64,000 nucleotides of DNA from Geothrix campi (lineage in GTDB: Bacteria > Acidobacteriota > Holophagae > Holophagales > Holophagaceae), in NCBI RefSeq assembly GCF_024609265.1, contig NZ_JANHMP010000001.1:1543505-1607504 (forward strand). The letters are read 5' to 3'. The number at the start of each line of letters is the position of its first letter. Position 1 is the stretch's first letter. Position numbers and translations under genes: made by a program. The notes beneath the pieces are model-generated. The model saw only the letters and a program-made list of their open reading frames with translations, did not search any database and had not been told where the DNA came from. Shown here in pieces: positions 1 through 7,539 of this stretch.

Positions 1-79
1 CCCCAGCCCCCCGTCCGCCCCACACCCCCCCCCCCCCACAACCAACCCCCCCCGGCCCCCGGGGCCCCCGCTTCTCTTC
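1..79. other. C-rich low-complexity window edge
   Basis: The first 70 or so bases are almost only C with scattered A and G, and include an uninterrupted C run of about 11. No reading frame, hairpin or promoter can be supported. The tract ends just before the 3' end of the minus-strand DUF4382 gene. It is unlike any other intergenic stretch in the window. It may be a contig edge with poor base quality rather than real sequence. Confidence 0.6.
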
Positions 80-97
80 TTGGGAGGACCGAAAGCC

Positions 98-1759
98 TCA
101 GAACCCGCTGAACACCACCACCGCATAGGCGGCGAAGCTGCCGTCGGGCTTGGGCACCACGGCCACACGCGCCTTGGCGGGGGACACGAGCTTCGCGGCC
201 CAGTCGGTCACGGGGATGGGGGCCACGGTCACCACGCCGGACTGGTTGGCCACTTCCAGCACCGCGGGCTGCAGGCCGGTCGTGGGGTTGAGACTGACGG
301 AGATCGCCTGGCTGGCCCCCGTGGAATTGGTGAAGGTGAAGCCCAACTGGCCGCCGCTGTACGAGCCGCTGATGGTCCCCTGGGGCAGGGCCACGGGCAG
401 GAAGATGGCGTTGGCGGCATTCCAGGCGCCGGTGCCGCCGTTCCACACCAGGTCGCTCACGCCCTGCACCCGCACATCCCCCGCGCCCGTGACGGCGTTG
501 GCGAAGGCGCTGGTGCTGGTGGAGGCCAGGCCGGGGAGCCCGACGTACCACCACGAGAAGGAGCTGGTGTAGGCGTAGCTGCGATCGCCGGCGACGGGGT
601 GCGCGTAGGTGAGCTGGGTGGCATCCGCCGCGCTGATCTGGCCGCCATCCACCGCGCGCTGGATGTTCACGGATTGGGCATGCATGGGCGTGGCCAGGGG
701 ATCCTTCACCTGGACCTGCACCTTGAAGCCGGACCACAGGTTGGCCAGGGTGGCGGTCCCGGTGCCAAGGCTCAGGCTGGTGCGGTAGGTGAAGGTGGTA
801 TCGGAGTCGATGGTGATGGCCCGGGGGGCGCCCGTGCTCGTGCTGACCAGCAGCCGGTTGTTGACCCGGTCCACGCCATAGAGGTGGCCTTCCGGCGTCC
901 AGGTCGGCAGGGCGTTGACGCTGTACCACACCCGCACGGCCCAGAGGCTGCCGTCGGACTGCATGCGCAGGGAGATCAGCGCATGCTTGCCGGCCGCGAG
1001 CCCCGCGAAGCTGCCCAGCGTCCTGGTGTCGGCATCGAAGAACCAGCTGCCGGCATCCACATTCACCGTGAGGTCGTTGCCGCTGTCTGTGTGGAACACG
1101 AAGCTGGACGCACCCACCGAGGCGATGGTGCCCTTGCGGTGGCGGAACATCAACTGGGCCATGCCCATCATGCCGTTCGCATTGGGCCGGTGCCTCACCT
1201 GCAGGTTCATGGCCCAGCTGCCATCGGGTAGCTGCACGAGGAAGAGCGGATGGGCCAGGTCGAAGTCGAGCTGCACGGCGTTGCTGCCGTTGGCGGTCAC
1301 CACCAGGTCGGTGCTAAGACCCACGAGGACGCTGGATCCCAGCACATGGATCTGGTTGGCGGCCACCGTGGTGCCGTCGGCCTTCACGAGGTTGACGCTG
1401 GCCGGATCGATGGTGATGCGCAGGGCATCGTAGGTGCCCGCGGGGATCTGGGCCGAGGCCAGCAGCTCACCCACGCTGTCCAGGTCCACCAGATTGATCC
1501 TGGCGCTGGCGCCCTGGAAGGCCACCACTTCCTTGGTGTGGTCGGCCTTGTTCAGGAAGGCCACCTTCGTCACCACCACTTCGACGGCCGACCACTGGTC
1601 CGAGGGAGCGTCGGTGAGGATGATGGAAGCCGTGCCCATGGGGACGGCGGGAGCGGTGGAGCTGGCGGAGGAACTCCCGCCGCAAGCCACGCTGAGGGCC
1701 AGAGCGGTGAGCCCCAGGGGCAAGGCCAGCACAGAGAAGGTGCGGAGGACGGGACGCAT
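98..1759 (-). CDS. DUF4382 domain lipoprotein
   Basis: Predicted secreted lipoprotein of 553 residues, function unknown. The start is ATG at 1759, with GGAG six bases upstream; in-frame codons further upstream have no ribosome site and run into the divergent gene. Residues 1-26 form a lipoprotein signal ending in the lipobox LSVAC, with Cys26 the lipidation site, followed by a Gly/Ser-rich linker. Residues of about 35-180 match the DUF4382 pattern (opening ASIILTDAP, then alternating strands), and about 190-290 resemble DUF5666-like beta repeats (GTIASVGASSFVF). The C-terminal half is beta-rich with no catalytic motif visible. DUF4382 proteins are envelope proteins of unknown role common in Acidobacteriota and Deltaproteobacteria. 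The gene is divergent from the AMP-ligase-like gene at 1896 and appears monocistronic. Confidence 0.85.
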   Translation of the reverse strand: MRPVLRTFSVLALPLGLTALALSVACGGSSSASSTAPAVPMGTASIILTDAPSDQWSAVEVVVTKVAFLNKADHTKEVVAFQGASARINLVDLDSVGELLASAQIPAGTYDALRITIDPASVNLVKADGTTVAANQIHVLGSSVLVGLSTDLVVTANGSNAVQLDFDLAHPLFLVQLPDGSWAMNLQVRHRPNANGMMGMAQLMFRHRKGTIASVGASSFVFHTDSGNDLTVNVDAGSWFFDADTRTLGSFAGLAAGKHALISLRMQSDGSLWAVRVWYSVNALPTWTPEGHLYGVDRVNNRLLVSTSTGAPRAITIDSDTTFTYRTSLSLGTGTATLANLWSGFKVQVQVKDPLATPMHAQSVNIQRAVDGGQISAADATQLTYAHPVAGDRSYAYTSSFSWWYVGLPGLASTSTSAFANAVTGAGDVRVQGVSDLVWNGGTGAWNAANAIFLPVALPQGTISGSYSGGQLGFTFTNSTGASQAISVSLNPTTGLQPAVLEVANQSGVVTVAPIPVTDWAAKLVSPAKARVAVVPKPDGSFAAYAVVVFSGF

Positions 1760-1895
1760 GGAATTCTCCAAGAGACGGAGCCAGGCTCCGGACGGGATGG
1801 GAAAGCGGATACCCCTCTGACCCAGCCCCCGGGAAAAGGGTTGATGGCCCCCCTTCATTTTGCGACTCGGCTCCCCGATCTTGCGACACTGCTTC

Positions 1896-2519
1896 ATGGC
1901 CTCCACCCTCCGGGACCTCCTCATCCAACGCGCGGCGCGACTCCAGGGCCGCCCGGCCCTGACGACCCCCGGTTGGGGCACCCTGAGTTACGCCCAGCTG
2001 CGCAATCGCGCCGAAGGCGTGGCCCTGGGCCTGCTGGCCGCCCAGCCGCCGCCGGCCGTTTGCAGCACCACCGGCACGGCCTGGGACTGGGCTGCGGAAC
2101 TGGCCGTGGCGGCCTCCGGCCTGATCTGGGACCCGACTGGGCCATCCGTGCCCTCGGAGGTGCTGGGCGGTCCCCGGTTCAACGCCGAGGAAGGCCGAGG
2201 CGCCTACCACGCCCGCGAGGAGGCCGTCACCGGGGCCACGCGTTTCAGCGCGGACCTCACCCACGGCGAGCTCATGTTGCGCCTGCGGCGGCTGAACGCG
2301 ATCCTCGGCTGGGACCACGACACCCGCGTGGAGTTGCCCCTGGCCCGCCTGGGCGAGCCTGCCCTCCGCGCAGCCCTGTGGAGCGCCCTCTACGCCGGCG
2401 GCCACGCGGTGCTGGTGGTCGAGGCGCCTCCCGCCCGAGGCCTGCTGACCCGCCCTCGGCGCCCGCCATCTCCCTGGGACTCCGCCCCCTTCGAAACCTT
2501 CTGGTCGCCTTCCCCCTGA
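1896..2519 (+). CDS. short AMP-dependent ligase-like protein
   Basis: A 207-residue protein starting at ATG 1896 (MASTLRDLLIQRAARL). The N-terminus resembles the start of acyl-CoA synthetases and other ANL-family adenylating enzymes (a segment like ALTTPGWGTLSYAQLRNRA). A later stretch, LTHGELMLRLRRLNAIL, resembles the family segment downstream of the ATP loop. Full-length ANL enzymes are 500 or more residues; here the adenylate-binding core motifs and the whole C-terminal lid are missing. It is probably a decayed or repurposed fragment without adenylating activity. The frame is intact with normal codon use, so it may still be expressed. No partner gene is adjacent; the WYL regulator follows 85 bases later. 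Confidence 0.55.
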   Translation: MASTLRDLLIQRAARLQGRPALTTPGWGTLSYAQLRNRAEGVALGLLAAQPPPAVCSTTGTAWDWAAELAVAASGLIWDPTGPSVPSEVLGGPRFNAEEGRGAYHAREEAVTGATRFSADLTHGELMLRLRRLNAILGWDHDTRVELPLARLGEPALRAALWSALYAGGHAVLVVEAPPARGLLTRPRRPPSPWDSAPFETFWSPSP

Positions 2520-2531
2520 CCGCAGACAGCC

Positions 2532-2550
2532 GATAGCTGATAGCTGATAG
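2532..2550. repeat. short tandem repeat (gatagct)
   Basis: The heptamer GATAGCT is repeated twice and followed by GATAG, just after the stop codon of the AMP-ligase-like gene. Related sequence (AGCCGAT, GACAGC units) occurs at 24797-24845 downstream of purC, so this may be one copy of a dispersed intergenic repeat. No function is assigned. Confidence 0.4.
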
Positions 2551-2604
2551 CCACAGCTTGCTTCTGGACATTCACTGGCCAATCATGAACCCAAGGAGGC
2601 TGCC

Positions 2605-3663
2605 ATGGCCCGGATCGGATCGCGCAAGGCCCTCGAATCCCCCCGCCCCGACGGCGGCAGCCTGGTGAAGCCCGAGCGGCTCCAGGCGGTGCTGGAGGCC
2701 ATCCGGGACGCCGGGGAGCGGGGCATCACCAAGGCCGGACTGGCCCGGAAGCTGGGCGGGGTGGCCATGCGCACCGTGGACCGCGCCATCGCGCTGCTGG
2801 AGGAGCAGGGCGCCCGCTTCGGCAAGGAACGCGAGGGTCGGCCCGCCGTCATCCACTTCACCCTGGAGAAGGCCCCGGACTGGGACAGCAAGATCACGCC
2901 CCACGCCCGGCTAGCCCTGGAGGTGGCGCTCATGGCCCTGGAGGGCACGGCCACGGAGATGTGGTACGACCAGCTGGAGGGGTTGCGCGCCCTGGCGGAC
3001 AGCCACCTCAGCAGCCGTGACCGGAGCCTCTTCGATGCGCTCCAGTCCCATGTCTGCGTGCGGGGCGGGGCCGATGACCAGCAGGCTCTCGACACGAAGA
3101 TGCTGTCCCAGGTGCTGATGGCCCTGGGCCATCCCGAGGGCCACCGCGAGCTGGAACTCACCTACGCCGCCGCCTCCACGGGCCGCACCGGCACCCGCAC
3201 GGTGGTGCCCTTCACCCTCACCCACGATGTGTTCTCCGGCGGCGCCTTCCTGCTGGCCTGGGACCCGGCCAAGCAGGAGCCCCGGCACTTCCGCCTGGCC
3301 CGCATCGTCGAGGCGAAGACCCTCCCCAAGCGTGGCCTCATCCCCGACAAGCGCCCCTTGGAACAGGCCCGGGACCTTCAGATCGGCGGCTGGTTCAGCC
3401 TTGCGGCCCCCTTCCAGGTGCAGGTGCGCGTGGGTGGCTCCAACTGGCCCCAGGCCCTGCAGGACGCCCCCCCGGCCCTGCCCCGCGTCGAGGTCCGCAG
3501 GGAGAAGGGCGGCACCGTGCTGCTCAGCTTCCTGGCCACAGAGCTGTCCGGACCGACGCGGTTCGTCCTGCAGTTCGGGGCGGATGCGGAAGTGCTGGCG
3601 CCCAACACACTCAGGAGCCACCTCGCGTCTACCTTGAAGGGCATGGCCGCCAGGTACCGTTGA
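2605..3663 (+). CDS. WYL-domain helix-turn-helix regulator
   Basis: A 352-residue predicted DNA-binding regulator. ATG 2605 follows a strong AAGGAGG at about 2593. Residues of about 20-75 form a winged helix-turn-helix (ERLQAVLEAIRDAG, then TKAGLARKLGG and a recognition helix MRTVDRAIALLEEQG). The region of about 175-240 matches a WYL domain: a strand pair followed by GGAFLLAWDPAKQEPRHFRL, the usual FLLAWD...FRLDRI signature. A WYL C-terminal-extension-like segment follows to the end. WYL regulators of the PafBC/YafY type sense ligands, often single-stranded DNA or nucleotides, through the WYL domain. Nothing adjacent indicates the target; the next genes are convergent. Confidence 0.85.
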   Translation: MARIGSRKALESPRPDGGSLVKPERLQAVLEAIRDAGERGITKAGLARKLGGVAMRTVDRAIALLEEQGARFGKEREGRPAVIHFTLEKAPDWDSKITPHARLALEVALMALEGTATEMWYDQLEGLRALADSHLSSRDRSLFDALQSHVCVRGGADDQQALDTKMLSQVLMALGHPEGHRELELTYAAASTGRTGTRTVVPFTLTHDVFSGGAFLLAWDPAKQEPRHFRLARIVEAKTLPKRGLIPDKRPLEQARDLQIGGWFSLAAPFQVQVRVGGSNWPQALQDAPPALPRVEVRREKGGTVLLSFLATELSGPTRFVLQFGADAEVLAPNTLRSHLASTLKGMAARYR

Positions 3664-3756
3664 CCGCCTCCTGTTCAATTCCCTTTGGCTTCAGGTGAAG
3701 CCAGTTGCCTGGCAAGCGCCTCGTGCCAAGGACCACTTGGGATGGCGCGCATGGGC

Positions 3757-4200
3757 CTACTGGTTGTTGCGTGTGGCCAGCACACCGGGCAGCAGATCCA
3801 GATGGGGCAGCACTTCGGCGGGATCCTGGCTGGCCCGGAGCGCCACCAGGCGCCACTGGCCTTTGTGGCGCATGTAATCGAACACGAAGAACATGGCGTC
3901 CTGATCGAAGTTGGCCACCAGCCAGTGCCGCTGCCAAGTGTGGGTGAGGTAGGGAGAGTTCACGGACTCCCAGTCCCCGACGCTGCGGGGCCCCGGGATC
4001 GCGCCCTCCAGTTTCGTCTGGAGTTTCCCGTCCACATCCACCCAGACGCCATCACGGATCCACTCCCTGAGGGCGGTTTCCCAGCTGCCGGTGCTCAGCG
4101 TCTTGAACCCCGCCTGGATCCTCTCTGGGGGAGATTGAGCCCCTACGGGCTGCGCCGCCAGTACCACGGCGATGGGAAGGACATGCCGGGAACCGAGCAT
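3757..4200 (-). CDS. secreted protein of unknown function
   Basis: A 147-residue protein with a probable signal peptide at residues 1-22 (hydrophobic HVLPIAVVLAAQPVGAQ, cleavage after AQA or AQ). The mature part is a small alpha/beta protein with a Trp-rich centre (GSWETALREWIRDGVWVDV) and ends QDPAEVLPHLDLLPG. I do not recognise the family; the fold could resemble small periplasmic NTF2-like or DUF3887-type domains, but this is a guess. It is the last gene of a minus-strand series running from 7361 and lies 31 bases after the membrane-protein gene. Confidence 0.7.
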   Translation of the reverse strand: MLGSRHVLPIAVVLAAQPVGAQSPPERIQAGFKTLSTGSWETALREWIRDGVWVDVDGKLQTKLEGAIPGPRSVGDWESVNSPYLTHTWQRHWLVANFDQDAMFFVFDYMRHKGQWRLVALRASQDPAEVLPHLDLLPGVLATRNNQ

Positions 4201-4231
4201 GGGGTCTCCTCTCTTGGACCTGGCCTGGTTC

Positions 4232-4822
4232 CTAGGCTCGGGGGGGTTGCCGCGTGTTGCTTTCGATGGCGCAGAGCAGGCCCAGCAACTCGGAGGCGAG
4301 GTAGCCGCCCAGCAGGCCCAGGGCCGCGGAGGCCAGACCCGTCAGCAGCATGGCGAGGCCCGCGGGGAAGGGGTCACCGCCGGTGCCGGGCAGCAGGACC
4401 CGCAGCTCCGCCAGCTCGGGACGGGCTTCGCCGGCGCTGATCCAGATCATGAGGGCTCCGCCCGTGCTCGCCACGGCGATCAAACTGGCGTAGAGCTCCC
4501 CGCCCAGCCGCAGGAGCAGGCGGGTGAGGGGGATGATGACCTCCCCCGCGATCTGGGGCATGGCGGCCACATCCTGGGAGCGCACCCAGCTGAGGTGGGC
4601 CACCAGGTAGAGGGCCACGACCAGGGCCACCTGGAAGACCAGCTGGCCGAAGATCGCCTGGCTGCTCGTACCTCCGCCCCGCCACAGCTCGATGGAGAGC
4701 CAGATCCCTGCCACGACGGCAGCGGCGGTCCACAGCCTCAGCAGCCAGGCGAAGACCTGCTTGAAGAAGCTGCCCTCGGAGATGAGGCGGAGCAGAGCCG
4801 GCACGATGAGAAACTTCGGCAT
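4232..4822 (-). CDS. integral membrane protein, unknown
   Basis: A 196-residue membrane protein. ATG 4822 is chosen because GGAGG lies five bases upstream; an upstream in-frame ATG at 4885 would add a hydrophilic stretch with no ribosome site. Four hydrophobic segments are visible: residues of about 22-42 (LLRLWTAAAVVAGIWLSIEL), 55-75 (LVFQVALVVALYLVAHL), 108-130 (LYASLIAVASTGGALMIWI) and 155-180 (LAMLLTGLASAALGLLGGYL). No catalytic motif is seen. It sits in the envelope cluster between a lipoprotein and a small secreted protein, suggesting an envelope role. Confidence 0.7.
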   Translation of the reverse strand: MPKFLIVPALLRLISEGSFFKQVFAWLLRLWTAAAVVAGIWLSIELWRGGGTSSQAIFGQLVFQVALVVALYLVAHLSWVRSQDVAAMPQIAGEVIIPLTRLLLRLGGELYASLIAVASTGGALMIWISAGEARPELAELRVLLPGTGGDPFPAGLAMLLTGLASAALGLLGGYLASELLGLLCAIESNTRQPPRA

Positions 4823-4902
4823 GGAACCTCCGGGATGGCGTGGGATCGATGGCTCCAGCCTCGGGATACAGCCGGCCTCCGTCAAGCGGTTCCGTCAGGC
4901 GC

Positions 4903-5496
4903 TCAAGCCTTTTCGCGAAGATGCGCCGATTGGGCGATGGCTTCGACCCGGGGCAGGTGCTTGGCGAAGTAGTGGATGCGGGGGGCCTCGAACACCATGA
5001 GGAAGAGCTCGCCGTGGTGGATGGCGCCATAGCCCACGCCGCGCATGCGCACTTCGTCGCTCTTCCGCACGCGGCTGAATTCGAAGCGGAACCCATCCTC
5101 GTCCGCAAACCGCGCCGGGGCCAGCTTCTCCAGCTTGAAGACGCTGCCATCGCGGCTGGCAAAGGACTCGTACAGCTCCACCACATCCTGCGCCTGCATG
5201 TCCTTGCGGAAACGGGGGATCGGCTTGTCGGCCGGCCGGTCCTTGACCACCACCAGGGATTCGCCCTCGGCGATGCCCGTATGGAAGTGCAGCTGGTCCA
5301 GGGGGGTGCCATCCGAGGTCCAGACATCGTGCTTCGGTTCCTGGAGGCCATCGAGGCGGCTCCAGGCCCCGTCGATGCGGACCGCCAACCGCTCGTGCAC
5401 CACCACCTCGCCGGGGGCGAGGCCCACCCAGGTGGCCGGCTTTGTGCAGCCAACCAGGACCACCAGCAGCGTGAGAAGCAGCACCTTCGGGTTCAT
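4903..5496 (-). CDS. lipoprotein, unknown
   Basis: A 197-residue lipoprotein. The signal MNPKVLLLTLLVVLVGC ends in a lipobox with Cys17. The mature domain is a mixed alpha/beta fold (VVVHERLAVRIDGAWSRLDG) and ends in a basic helix. No known family is recognised, though the arrangement resembles small envelope-stress lipoproteins. The gene begins one base after the stop of the M48 peptidase, so the two are almost certainly co-translated and may act together. Confidence 0.75.
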   Translation of the reverse strand: MNPKVLLLTLLVVLVGCTKPATWVGLAPGEVVVHERLAVRIDGAWSRLDGLQEPKHDVWTSDGTPLDQLHFHTGIAEGESLVVVKDRPADKPIPRFRKDMQAQDVVELYESFASRDGSVFKLEKLAPARFADEDGFRFEFSRVRKSDEVRMRGVGYGAIHHGELFLMVFEAPRIHYFAKHLPRVEAIAQSAHLREKA

Positions 5497-5497
5497 C

Positions 5498-6664
5498 TCA
5501 ACCCCCTTCCTTCAGATAGGAACGGATCATCTCGGCGTCCTCGGCCTCCGGGCGGGCGGCCAGGTACCGGCCGTAGGCCTCCCGCATCTCGGGCAGCCGC
5601 CCGGCCTTGCGGTGGAGCACCCCGAGGGCCCGGTGGACTTCGGGTGGCGCGCTGGGCAGGGCCGCGGCCTTCTGGTAAGCCGCCAGGGCGCGCTCCGCAT
5701 CCCCCTGGGAGGCCCGCAGGCGGTAGGTCTCGCCCAGGAAGTAGGCCGCCTCACCGTCCTGGGGGTCCGCCGCCGTGAGGCGTCCCAGCAGGGCCAGGCT
5801 CTCTCCGAACTTGCGCCGCTTGAGTTCGTCCTCCAGCCAGGCTCGCCGCCAGGAGGTCATGGCCCGCCGGAGGGCCTGTGCCTGGGGATCCAGATCCGCC
5901 TTCCCCAAGGCCCGGGCCGCGGCTTCCAGCTTCGCCTCCCGTTCCTTCTCGGTGGGATGGGTGGCGAACAGCACGCTGCGGGTGGAGGCGTCGCCTGTCC
6001 AGTCCTTCTCCGCCTGCAGCTCCTCCAGGAGGTGGGTCCAGACCTTGGCGGCCTCCAGGGGCGGATAGCCGGCGGCGGCCATCAGCTCCAGACCGATCTG
6101 GTCGGCCGCCCGCTCGTGGGTCCGGCTGTAGGCGAAGCCGCCCGCCAGGACACCCAGCCCCGCGAGCGGACCCGCGATCGGGACCAGGCCCAGCACGCTG
6201 GCGAAGGCAGAGCGCGACTTGGCGTCCCGGAGGCGCTCCAGCGAATGCCGGGCCAGGTAGTGCCCCACCTCGTGCCCGATGACCGCCGCCAGCTGGGCCT
6301 CGTTCTCAGCCCGCAGGATCAGCCCGGTCCAGACCTGCATCATGCCGTTGGGGGCCATGTTCGCGTTGAAGTACGGGGAGCGGACCACGTAGGTCCGGAT
6401 ATCCGGGCAGTGGGCCTGGGCCAGGCGGCACGTGATCGCATGGACATAGCCGGTGAGGGCCGCATCCCGCATCAGGAAGGGACTCTGCCGCAGGCGCTCC
6501 TCCTCCCGGTCCATCAGGGCCCAGAGGCCTCCTTCGTCGGTCTTCGGGGCGGGCCGCGCCAGCCTGGGCGGCACAACCCAGCCCTGCGCCGCCCGGAGCG
6601 CCGGCCCCAGGAGGGCCGCGGCACTACAGCAGCCGCAGGTTTCGATGAAATGCCGGCGCTCCAT
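5498..6664 (-). CDS. M48-family zinc metallopeptidase with TPR tail
   Basis: A 388-residue periplasmic peptidase. The N-terminus (MERRHFIET, then CGCCSAAALLG) resembles a Tat or lipoprotein-type export signal. The M48 motif HEVGH is at residues 131-135, and the third zinc ligand is probably Glu184 in THERAADQIG. The domain spans about 50-250. The C-terminal 120 residues carry tetratricopeptide-like helices (AAYFLGETYRLRASQGDAER, then ALAAYQKAAALPSAPPEVHR). This is the architecture of BepA/YfgC-like periplasmic quality-control proteases that act on outer-membrane assembly. It is second in the minus-strand cluster, 16 bases after the preceding gene and one base before the lipoprotein gene. Confidence 0.88.
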   Translation of the reverse strand: MERRHFIETCGCCSAAALLGPALRAAQGWVVPPRLARPAPKTDEGGLWALMDREEERLRQSPFLMRDAALTGYVHAITCRLAQAHCPDIRTYVVRSPYFNANMAPNGMMQVWTGLILRAENEAQLAAVIGHEVGHYLARHSLERLRDAKSRSAFASVLGLVPIAGPLAGLGVLAGGFAYSRTHERAADQIGLELMAAAGYPPLEAAKVWTHLLEELQAEKDWTGDASTRSVLFATHPTEKEREAKLEAAARALGKADLDPQAQALRRAMTSWRRAWLEDELKRRKFGESLALLGRLTAADPQDGEAAYFLGETYRLRASQGDAERALAAYQKAAALPSAPPEVHRALGVLHRKAGRLPEMREAYGRYLAARPEAEDAEMIRSYLKEGG

Positions 6665-6680
6665 GGGTCACCTTCGGGGG

Positions 6681-7361
6681 CTACCCCGGGAATTCCTGCA
6701 GCAGGCTCTCGAGGGTGCTCTTCGCACGCTCCAGTTCGCGGACATCACCGCTGGCCTTGGCGACCCGGTTGAACCACAGGATGCGGCCCGTCCGCAGGTC
6801 CACCAGGGAGGCATAGCCCACTTGCGCGCCGCCACCCACGCCCACGCCCAGCGCCGCGTAGAGCACCATGGTCGCCACCCTGCCCCCGGTGGCGTAGCTA
6901 TCCCGCAGGTAGACGAACAGCGCATAGTCCGCGGTCCCCTGCTTCCGGATCTCGGCGACTTCCTCGCCCAGGGACCAGTCCAGCCGCCCGGCTTTGCTGG
7001 GGAGTTTCCAGCCCCCGAAATGGTGGATCGTGATGGCCCGGGCCACGGCGCTGTGAAGGTGATTCAGTTCCGCCAGGAGTTCGCCGTCCCCGGACGGCAG
7101 GGGTACGAACTTCCCGCCCTGCCCCGCGCCCCGGAGCTGGAGGGCCTCCTTCAGGTTCGCGACGGCCTTGGTCGTCCATTCCGCCTGGGGCTCCAGGACC
7201 CCGCCGGCGGTCACGGAGAACAGCTCCACATCGAGGGGCATCACCGCGATGGTCGCCCCGGCGGGCAACCGCGTGAACCCCTCGGCGAGGTGGGATTGGG
7301 CGAACGCGCCTCCACCGAGCGTCCAGGCCACGACCAGGAGGATCGAACGAAGGCGGATCAT
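6681..7361 (-). CDS. periplasmic protein, unknown
   Basis: A 226-residue protein with a cleavable signal peptide (RLRSILLVVAWTLGGGAFAQ, cleavage near residue 22). The mature part opens with IAVMPLDVELFSV and contains YALFVYLRDSYAT, then VDLRTGRILWFNR near residue 200. That pattern recalls the small periplasmic proteins that compute per-compound responses next to lipoproteins (GNA1162 or CsgG-like accessory folds), but no firm assignment is possible. It is the first gene of the minus-strand cluster ending at 3757. The AT-rich block at about 7400-7440 just upstream includes TTGACA on the minus strand, but a matching -10 box is not clear. Confidence 0.75.
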   Translation of the reverse strand: MIRLRSILLVVAWTLGGGAFAQSHLAEGFTRLPAGATIAVMPLDVELFSVTAGGVLEPQAEWTTKAVANLKEALQLRGAGQGGKFVPLPSGDGELLAELNHLHSAVARAITIHHFGGWKLPSKAGRLDWSLGEEVAEIRKQGTADYALFVYLRDSYATGGRVATMVLYAALGVGVGGGAQVGYASLVDLRTGRILWFNRVAKASGDVRELERAKSTLESLLQEFPG

Positions 7362-7484
7362 GGGACACCTCAGGGATGAACCAGCTTCATTCTCGCCTTT
7401 GTGTCAATTTTTTTTCATCTGTGATGACATATAGAACAAGCCGTTTCCAGGCGATCCGACAAACCCATGTTGCCATCAAGCGAA

Positions 7485-7507
7485 CGGGGCCGGTCACGCC
7501 GGCCCCG
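7485..7507 (-). terminator. hairpin downstream of nrfA
   Basis: A perfect nine-base-pair stem CGGGGCCGG / CCGGCCCCG closes a five-base loop, 33 bases after the nrfA stop codon on the minus strand. The sequence following it on that strand (TTCGCTTGATGG) is only weakly T-rich, so it is an imperfect intrinsic terminator or an mRNA-stabilising hairpin. Confidence 0.55.
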
Positions 7508-7539
7508 CTGGTTCCGCTGCTGATTGCGCTTGCTGGTTC

